From Rhizoclosmatium globosum (taxonomy: Eukaryota > Chytridiomycota > Chytridiomycetes > Chytridiales > Chytriomycetaceae), in NCBI GenBank assembly GCA_002104985.1, contig MCGO01000038.1, positions 1 through 64,000 of the forward strand: a stretch of DNA of 64,000 nt. Direction: 5' to 3'. A program made the position numbers and the translations under genes. A model generated the notes under the pieces. It saw only the letters and a list, made by a program, of their open reading frames with translations, was not told the DNA's origin and did not search any database. The first letter of the stretch is position 1; each line of letters opens with the position of its first letter. Shown here piece after piece: positions 56,701 to 64,000 of this stretch.

Positions 56701-57497
56701 AGCCGTTGTGGCAGATCTGGAAAAGGGGGGCAACAATAGGTTATTAGAAATGTGGACGGGAAAGGTCGGGTTTGTGTCCAGACATGAGGAAAGGAGGGCT
56801 CGGAGAAAAAAAACAAAAACGGGAGCTATTTTTAGACTCCACGAGGTGTAGGGTTTTCGAAACACGATCTGTCCCCTTTTCTGGTCCACCAATCACCGGC
56901 ATTTCACATCAATCACAATGGGGGCACATGGAGGCGAGACAGAAGAATGGCAGAGGGAGAAGGGACGGAAGGACAGAACAATAAAAAATGAGATAGTGCT
57001 TGGGTGGGATAGGGTTATGAATTTTGGATAGGGGGGAAATACCGTGTATTCGCCGTTGACATGAATTCGACGGAGCACTTTTGACACTTTGCGCCACAAG
57101 CACAGGCCGACAGAATCCGAGGAGAACTAGGGCGCACGACGGGCGAGGCCGGTCTGTTCTTTGTCACGTGTTGTTGGTCCACAGGTTTGTCAGCGGACGC
57201 AGCGACTGACGCGGGCGCCGAGGGAGCCACGAGTGAATTGCGGCGGCGGGTCGGCGGCGTGGCTGAGGCGGGCGGCGGTGTTTGGTTTGGCGTGGTCGTC
57301 GTTGAAGTTGTTGACGTTGTCGATAACTTGCGCGCGGCTAAGACAGCGACAGACGCAGACGCAGACGATGGCGCCTTCGAAGTGGCTGTTGACGACGGAA
57401 GAGCGAGGCCCTTGCGCGCGAGACTGCGGCTTTGCATTGGTTGCGTGTGGTGACGGTGACTGCTGCTGGGCTCGGTACTCGAACCAGATACTTCCAT
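53706..57497 (-). CDS. Sfp1-like C2H2 transcription factor
   Basis: The start at 57497 ([20 protein letters not shown]) opens a Ser/Thr/Pro-rich region. Small exons follow ([20 protein letters not shown], 56640-56720; then [11 protein letters not shown] from 56577). A split finger [20 protein letters not shown] with a closing His is characteristic of fungal Sfp1-type factors. Acidic and disordered segments follow ([37 protein letters not shown]). At the C terminus [17 protein letters not shown] joins across an intron to [18 protein letters not shown], and [20 protein letters not shown] with HSEHGH completes the pair. Sfp1 controls ribosome biogenesis genes and cell size in yeasts; here that role is inferred. 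Frame steps at about 56145, 55700, 55220 and 54675. Confidence 0.78.
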
Positions 57498-58680
57498 CAA
57501 CAACGATTAGCACAAGAGGGGTGTGCAGATCACTCCAGAGGGTGCTAGGCTGTTGAGATCGGGGCAGTGGGGTGCAGGCGGTGGGCGTGGGACGAACGTA
57601 AATCACTGGTGCCAAAAAGGACGCAGTGACTCTCTTTTGGGAGAGATTTTGCACTTGAATGGAAAATTTGGTGTCAAAAACACAGGTCCCTCTGCCACGC
57701 CTGGTCTAGACCTACTCATTCAGTTAGTAAGTTGTTGAGTTTGCAAATACCAAACCTTTTTAATTTGCGGTTCAATAAAATGTGGTTGTCAAGAAAGCCA
57801 CGAAAATTTCTTGGGTTGGCCAAGTGCGGCACAAAAACGCGCCATCTTCCCAAGCCTAATTCTACTCAACGGCGCCATCCAACGCGCCACAGTTGACCAA
57901 GTAGGGGCTTGTGTTGCTGCCGGTACTGGTAGAGTGTCACCACCACTGCCAGGTGATGGTGTGAGTTACTGCAAACTGTGCCTCTGTCAGTCCCTCTCCA
58001 ATCTAGCGTCATCCCCTCAATTGACGTCCAAAAGGATCATCAGTACGCTCGATGACTGTTTCTCCACTCAGAGCTCGTTCGTACAAGAGAAGCCTGTGTG
58101 GAACTCCGACTTGTGCCCCTTTGGAAAAAAGGCAAAACCTTGGACAGGGATTACTGAACCCTTTACATTCCACCCAATGGACGAAACAACTTGATCTGAA
58201 TCGTGCTTGGCTGCTAGATGGCAAGAATCAGTGTTGGCTGTCCGTGAAGGCGAGAGAGAGCTGTACAAGGAATGATTCAACAACCCCACTGAAAAAGCGC
58301 AAAAGCTAGAGCCTCACCTTATATCACAAGACATTTAGGCTGTACAATGCCGTACAACGATGGATCATTGGTATGTCGACCATCATTCGAGGCAATCAAC
58401 CAGTTGCCAGGTTTTCGCTTTTTCTGACGAAGTTGGGCGCTCCGGACACGCCACCATAACAGTCGCGTTTGAGGGCAAGCAAAAAACAAACCAAAGATGT
58501 GGATTCTCTTTTACATCGTAGCGTATCATATATATATTCTTATAAGTATCAAGATATGTGGCAAATAGGAACGAACATAGCCTCTCCGTCCAAAAAACTG
58601 TGTTTCTCAAAACTCAACCTTATACACCCTCTTAAATACTCTTTCCACCCACCTTCACCCAATTAATTTCCTTATACAGC
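57498..58680. other. Largest stretch without a recognised gene (about 1.2 kb)
   Basis: This region separates the Sfp1-like gene's start from the 3' end of the GT71 gene. A plus-strand frame of 127 codons (57811..58194) and its complement carry no motif I recognise, and neither has a clear intron partner. GC content and absence of repeats resemble coding DNA more than the AT-rich gaps elsewhere. It may hold a small unrecognised gene, a long 5' leader or a noncoding RNA. Confidence 0.4.
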
Positions 58681-60554
58681 TCAACAAATCAGCCCCCAGC
58701 CTCTTCTCCTCATCATCAACACAACAACTTCACGCACAGGATCCTTCGGCTTCAAACAAAACGGCGTCGTCTTTGTTTCCCACTCCCAATCAATCCCCTG
58801 CGCATGCACATCAAACGCAGCATACTCGAATTTCATAAACTCCGCGTCTTTCGAGATATGCTTATTCGCCATAACACCGCCGTTCCACCACAGAGGCCTA
58901 AACTGCTCATCCGTGTGAAACAACCCACCACAAACGTGATCCCGTTCGTTTTATACCCAACTGTACCACCGTACGAAGGTGTAAAGCGGTACGGAACGCG
59001 AATAAGGTCCCACGAGATCCAATACGTCTCCTTGTCCCCATACACGCGGTGATACGTGAGTTCATCGCGTTCATACTTTGAGTTCATTTTGCAGACTGTC
59101 ATGAGTGCGTGGAGGACGCCTGTGCGTCCTTGTCTATTACGACGACGCCGGATTCCATTTCGTGTTGGGAGGAGCCGGGTTTGTCCTTTTGCATGTAGCG
59201 GAGGGTTGTGGAGTAGTGGGAGTAGTGGGGGTTGATGGATTTGAACCACCAGGGGTCGTTGCCGCCGAGGGTTCGATCGTGGTAAACATTTGGCCGTATT
59301 GAGATACGATTTTGGAGGAGGTTAGGAGGACGCGGGGGTCTTGGAAGAAAGGGCGTCGGCGTCGATGAAGATTAATCGACGGAAGCGTGAAATGAGCATG
59401 GCGAAGGTTTCATTGACCAGCCGCCCCATAGTTTTGTTTCTGCGTCAAGTTGTTAGTTTCGTTGAGTGCTTCTGATTCGATATTCTAAATCGTCGATTTG
59501 CTCCATTCAACTATATTCTTGCTCCTCACTACGCTCCTCACTCATCCCGAAAAACACGTACCAGTAGGAAAGTATTCGAGGATATTCACAGTCTTGACAT
59601 TTTCAATAGAATTAAAAGCCTTAATCATTCTGGGGTCAAATCATCGGGTCCACCATAATGAACTTCTACAGGCAGAGTACTCTTGAGAGCTTTTCGGATA
59701 GTCGTAATCGCATGAACGGCCATCTCAAAATGCCATTTCCCTGAACAAAGCACGATACCGTCCTCATTCCCTTTAACAAAAGCAGACTGCATGGCACGAA
59801 GTGTCGGGTACGTAGGCGAAAGCCATGGATACAATATTTTTGTTGCAGCATCAATCGTTGTCTTCAAGTCATTTTGGAAATGCGTCACATCCGAAAGAGT
59901 AGGATTCATTTCCCACAGAGGATTGGAATGAGAGAGGGACGGTCGTAGAGAATAGTGTACGCAATCAAGTTTGCACGAGTACGACGACCAGTTCGAGAAA
60001 GTCAGTTCTGTTGTGGGGGAGAGAGGGAACTGTTTTGCGTAGAATGCGAGTTTGCGCCAAGTGCCCCGAATGTCAAAGGGGGATTCGAGGTGAAGAAGAG
60101 AGCCGCCAAAGAGCAAGGCTGAGTCTTGTTCGACGCCTTCTTCGCCGTTGAGATAGTCGAGGAATTGGATTTGGAGCAGATCGATTTGAGCTTCGACAGC
60201 GGCAAAGTCGAATGAATCCTCTGGTTCTGTTACTTGCTGTTGCTGTTGCATTTGAGGTTGTTGTTTGAGTTGCAGCAGGTTCTTTCCCAGTTCCTTCCTG
60301 ACTTCCTCATCGATGATGCTCCTGAGTTCGTCTTCACTCGCGACACTGAATCCGCCCGCACTTTGACACTCGAGTCCTTGTTTGCGTTGATGTGGTCGCG
60401 CGCGGGAAAGTTCCGTATTTCGTGGACTGAATCTGAAGCGGAGGCCGAGGCCGAGGGACGCACGAGACCGAGACAACACAAATCAGAATCAGAAGAAGAA
60501 GAAGACTTCGATGCGCTTTGGAAGGGGCGTTCGGACGGGTGGTCGGCGGTCCAT
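58681..60554 (-). CDS. MNN1-type alpha-mannosyltransferase (GT71)
   Basis: From an ATG at 60554, one base step leads to a membrane anchor (SLLLLLILICVVSVSC) of a type II Golgi protein, then a stem with EDELRSIIDEEVRKELG and a Gln repeat. The catalytic domain shows GIVLCSGKWHFEMAVHAITT, VEVHYGGPDDLTPE, RLIFIDADALFFQDPRVLL (the DxD motif), DRTLGGNDPWWFKSINPHYS, GSSQHEMESGVVVIDK and HTDEQFRPLWWNGG. This order is that of MNN1/MNT alpha-1,3-mannosyltransferases. It would add mannose to N- or O-glycans with GDP-mannose in the Golgi. Introns near 59440-59560 and frame steps near 60500, 60380, 59260, 59140 and 58920 complicate the model. Head-to-head with the PIG-A gene, 67 bases between starts. Confidence 0.82.
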
Positions 60555-60621
60555 TGTCTTGAAAACACAACTAAGAGAAAGTAACTCAGACACAGTTTAA
60601 ATCTCTGTTTAAAAACAAAGA

Positions 60622-62594
60622 ATGCCTGACACCGCCTCACACACAAACACACGAACTCGCTCTCGATCGAAAAGTCCGACAAAGAAACAACGACGTCCCT
60701 TGCGCATTTGGTTCGTACTTACACATCGCACACCCGCAACACTCACCTAACTTGTCTCAGTCTCGTCTCGGACTTCTTCTATCCAAACTTTGGAGGCGTC
60801 GAAAGTCATCTGCACTTTCTCTCTCAGGAACTTGTTCTACGTGGCCATAAAGTGACCCTTCAATCGCTGCTTCAATCAAGTTACTGAAAACGCCAATACA
60901 TAGGTCATTATCGTTACTCATGGATATGGCGGACGACGAGGAATTCGATACCTCAGCAGTGGCGTGAAATGCTACTACTGTCCATTGGTACTTGAGTGTT
61001 GGAAGATAAAGGTTGAGCCTTGACTGACAGCAATACAATTATAGTGGCGAGTCTATGACCAGGTCTCACTACCAACAATCTATTCAATGATGCCCCTCTT
61101 TCGTTATATTCTGATTAGAGAACGGATCGACATTATTCATGGACATCAAGCATTTTCAGCCATGGTTGACTCTTCCATACTCCAACTCGCATTCACTAAA
61201 CCCACACTTCCTCCTCAAATCAGTGTCATGAAGCAATCATTAATGCAAAAACAATGGGTCTGCCCGCCGTATTCACTGACCACTCGCTTTTTGGTTTCGA
61301 AGATGTTGCGAGTATCCTTACAAACAAGCTACTCAAGTTTTCATTGACGGATGTCGATCATGTTATTTGTGTATCTCATACAAGGTATCTTAGAGATGGT
61401 TAGATGGAAGATCGCCCTAACCAATATTTAATAGTAAGGAAAACACAGTCTTACGGGCCGCATTGGACCCGCATGATGTATCCGTGATTCCAAATGCGAT
61501 CATTGCCGACGACTTTATACCCGACCCTACCGCTCGTGACTCTTCCAAAAGTATGTCCATTCTTGAACGCATAGTCATCTAAATCTCAAACAAATTCACA
61601 TTCAAATACTACAGTCACCATCGTCGTCGTATCGCGTCTGGTATACAGAAAAGGAACTGATCTCCTTGTTTCAGTCATCCCCACTATCTGCGAACGGTTT
61701 CCAGAGGTTGAGTTTGTGATTGGTACAGAACCTAAATAGAGAGACATTGTATTCAAGAATTATTCTCAGGCGGGGATGGCGCGAAGCGTGTCGAGATTGA
61801 GCAAATGCGGGAAAAGTATATGTTGCAAGATCGGGTCAAAGTGCTAGGAGCTGTGAAACATGAGAATGTTCGAGAGGTGCTGCGGTTTATACGGTTGCTT
61901 GCAGACGGGACTCATCTTTGACCAATTAGGTTCTTCTTCAAGGCCATATTTTCCTTAACACTTCGTTGACGGAGGCGTTCTGTATTGCCATCGTTGAAGC
62001 GGCTTGTTGCGGGTATTATTCCTTAGCTGCTCCTTTGGAACATCTTCTAATGGTAGTAAAAGACTTCTAGTCGTAAGTACCAAAGTTGGAGGAATCCCAG
62101 AAGTGCTCCCAGATCATATGATTGTCTTTTCAGAGCCAGACCAAGACGGTAGCTTTACTATTAAAACCATTCGAAATGCTGACACAATTGCACAGATCTC
62201 GTCAGCAGCATCCAAATTGCAATCGACCGCATGAAAACAAATCCGCCAGACCCATACAAATTACATCACGAAATTAAGGGAATGTATTCATGGAAAAACG
62301 TTGCGGAACGAACCGAACGTGTGTATGAGCGAATTGTTGATTTGGAGAAGAAAGACCTTTCGGATCGACTTGTTAAGTTGAGTAGAGTTTTGATTGGGAT
62401 TCTCGATTCTAATCCTTCTTCGATATTGTAGTTATATGAGAGTTGGTGTGTGGGCAGGTCCCTTCTCAGTCATGATTATTGCTGTTAGCCATTTACTATA
62501 TTGCTTCCTAGAATGGTTTGTCCCAAGGGAAAGCATTGAGATTGCAGAAGACTTTGAGGTGGAGATGTTGGATGATCAAGCTCAGGGAAAATAA
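60622..62594 (+). CDS. GPI N-acetylglucosaminyltransferase catalytic subunit PIG-A/GPI3
   Basis: The start [20 protein letters not shown] is basic. After an intron, [20 protein letters not shown] with QELVLRGHK is the PIG-A signature. Further exons give [128 protein letters not shown] (the E-x7-E motif of GT4) and [20 protein letters not shown]. The C-terminal [20 protein letters not shown] membrane helix and acidic tail [10 protein letters not shown] complete it. The enzyme transfers GlcNAc from UDP-GlcNAc to phosphatidylinositol on the ER, step one of GPI-anchor synthesis. About nine short introns; minor frame steps near 61190 and 61900. Confidence 0.9.
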
Positions 62595-62745
62595 AGATTG
62601 CTTGAGCCATACAAACGTTGCAGTTTGAATTTGAACTTCCGTTTCCTGACGGGATATCTGTCTTCAAGCCTTTTGTTTGTGTGCCTTGACGGGAAATGTA
62701 GTTTGACGGGTAGGAAAACAAATCAGTGAACATCTTTTCACCGAG

Positions 62746-63339
62746 ATGTCACTAGACCTCAACTTCCCCAACGGTGCTACCCGCTCTTTTCTTTACACTG
62801 CAGCTACATGTACTGCGGATAACTTGTACGCGTTGGCATACACGAATGTTACAAGTTCTTGCGAATCCTTCCCAACCTGTATTCCAAATGCAAATGGAGT
62901 CTACACAAACTCCGACTGCACTAAGAAGGAACCATTCTTGGATGCCGTTGAGTTATGGGGTTCTGAAGGGCAACAGTTTATTTGGGCTACAGTTGGCTCT
63001 GTGTCCGTTTCGGACAAGACTCAAGCACAGTTTTCCGAGTGTTCTGTCAATGCTAGTGGGGCATGGTATGCGGCTATTAAATTCGATCAGTGTTTTGAAG
63101 TGGCTACCGGGGATAAGTTCAAGAGTTGTGTTTGGTATTCGGAGCCAACTGAGGTGGCGTGTTATGAGGACACTGCGTGTTCCAAAGCTGTTGCTTTTAC
63201 ACGTAGTGTGAATTTAGTTGGAGAGGGAGAAAGCGTTTTGTTTAAGGATATCGCGTTGTTTGGGTCAGTTGGTGGTGCTCGCTGTGTTAACCTTCAATAT
63301 GCACTGCCGTATACGTCCACAGGGCCCTTGGTTTTATGA
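62746..63339 (+). CDS. Uncharacterised cysteine-containing protein
   Basis: An intact single exon encodes 197 residues starting MSLDLNFPNGATRSFLYTAA. Twelve or so cysteines in patterns such as CESFPTCIPNANGVYTNSDC and ACYEDTACSKAVAF suggest disulphides, so export is plausible. No signal peptide is seen from this ATG; a 5' exon may be missed. The segment LWGSEGQQFIWATVGSVSVS and the end GARCVNLQYALPYTSTGPLV are not familiar. AATAAAAAATAAA follows the stop at 63354. It does not share the CG/xLxC units of the cluster at 35-43 kb. Confidence 0.65.
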   Translation: MSLDLNFPNGATRSFLYTAATCTADNLYALAYTNVTSSCESFPTCIPNANGVYTNSDCTKKEPFLDAVELWGSEGQQFIWATVGSVSVSDKTQAQFSECSVNASGAWYAAIKFDQCFEVATGDKFKSCVWYSEPTEVACYEDTACSKAVAFTRSVNLVGEGESVLFKDIALFGSVGGARCVNLQYALPYTSTGPLVL

Positions 63340-63402
63340 GATTTTTATATTTCAATAAAAAATAAATGGGATCGGTTCAAAACGTTCGAATCTATCTGTC
63401 TG

Positions 63403-64000
63403 TCAAACGACAATCGTTGTAGCACTATCCGCTTGAGGAATACCCACACCCGGTTTGTATTCAACCACAACCTCACCTCTCGTACCATCTATAGGTCCCT
63501 CTTCTAAGCTTCCAACAGTTAAATCTCGTCCCTTCTTCTCCTCCCCAAACGCAATCACAATCAACAACACAGACGTAGTAATACCCATCAGAACACTCTG
63601 CGTTAATCCATAATTCGGAATCGCAGCTCCAGCCTTATCAACCGCTCCAGTCGGATATTTTTCCCCCAACGAACTCTCAATCTGAGCACTTGACGCAGAA
63701 ATCATGTTTCCAATGTTGTATGTGAGTCCTGGGAACGTTGCACGGACGGCTGGAGGGCTGAGTTCGTTCAAATACGCGGGAACAACGCCCCACGCGCCTT
63801 GAACAAAGAATTGCATAAAGAAGCCAGAGATCTGGAGGGATGAGAGGGTTGAACTAAATGCCCAAGGGTAGATCATTCCAGCAGCGCCAAGTGTGGCGAC
63901 GATGACGGCACGTCGACGACCGAGGTATTGGCCAAAATACCCGAAAATGGTTCCACCACAGATCGCACCTGTTGCACTGATTGCGTTTGTGACTGCCTTC
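63403..64000 (-). CDS. JEN1-like carboxylate transporter, MFS (partial at right edge)
   Basis: The C-terminal 199 residues are in the window; the frame stays open to 64000. GTIFGYFGQYLGRRRAVIVA is the MFS G-x3-D/G-RRR loop, followed by four to five helices. GAWGVVPAYLNELSPPAVRA and PGLTYNIGNMISASSAQIE match the JEN1 and related sialate/lactate-proton symporter group. The cytosolic tail (GEEKKGRDLTVGSLEEG) ends IPQADSATTIVV. It would import monocarboxylates with protons at the plasma membrane. Subfamily rests on this half only. Confidence 0.8.
   Translation of the reverse strand, partial: KAVTNAISATGAICGGTIFGYFGQYLGRRRAVIVATLGAAGMIYPWAFSSTLSSLQISGFFMQFFVQGAWGVVPAYLNELSPPAVRATFPGLTYNIGNMISASSAQIESSLGEKYPTGAVDKAGAAIPNYGLTQSVLMGITTSVLLIVIAFGEEKKGRDLTVGSLEEGPIDGTRGEVVVEYKPGVGIPQADSATTIVV

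Overview
The window reads as nuclear DNA of a zoosporic fungus, most probably a chytrid (Chytridiomycota). This is inferred from fungal gene families (Zn2Cys6 factor with a fungal-specific regulatory domain, Sfp1-like factor, MNN1-type mannosyltransferase, Dug1-type dipeptidase), many short GT-AG introns of about 44-86 nt, AATAAA-type 3' ends, and an HCN/CNG-like channel typical of zoosporic rather than dikaryotic fungi. No organism name can be proven from the sequence. I recognise about 40 protein genes on both strands, with no operons, tRNA, rRNA, CRISPR array or intact transposon.

Layout. 0-5.4 kb: edge of a divergent gene, a PQ-loop protein, a GT4-like glycosyltransferase, a first F-box/LRR gene and an ammonium transporter. 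5.7-13 kb: sphingoid-base-phosphate phosphatase, F-box/LRR gene 2, a C2H2 factor, ceramide synthase and the mRNA export propeller RAE1/GLE2. 13-23.4 kb: an F-box gene, a large membrane protein ending in a cyclic-nucleotide-binding domain (CNBD), a homeobox gene, a nuclear-looking unknown, and an HCN-like channel. 23.5-35.4 kb: F-box/LRR gene 3, a Zn2Cys6 factor, TRAPPC11, F-box/LRR genes 4 and 5. 35.5-42.7 kb: four secreted cysteine-rich paralogues, interrupted by a Sel1-repeat gene and a PHI-1/EXORDIUM-like secreted protein. 42.8-47.4 kb: a GST, two tandem ARF GTPases, a tiny CxxC protein, and a Cys-Gly dipeptidase. 47.9-53.4 kb: F-box/LRR gene 6, a relic, a secreted tectonin-like propeller, F-box/LRR gene 7. 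53.7-64 kb: an Sfp1-like factor, a GT71 mannosyltransferase head-to-head with PIG-A/GPI3, a cysteine-containing unknown, and the end of a JEN1-like transporter.

Themes. The dominant accessory feature is a dispersed family of seven genes plus one relic encoding coiled coil, F-box and plant-type LRRs, with an additional conserved YQxEYAR linker and an aromatic C-terminal cap. They look like SCF substrate receptors that read variable targets. A second theme is secreted cysteine-rich and propeller proteins, likely for substrate or host contact. A third is cyclic-nucleotide signalling: an HCN-like channel with a non-canonical selectivity filter and two CNBD modules, next to a membrane protein that carries its own CNBD.

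Caution: many genes show single-base frame breaks, repeatedly in short homopolymers, while long flanking reading frames are intact. I read most of them as consensus errors in the assembly rather than pseudogenes. Exon boundaries below were read by eye.
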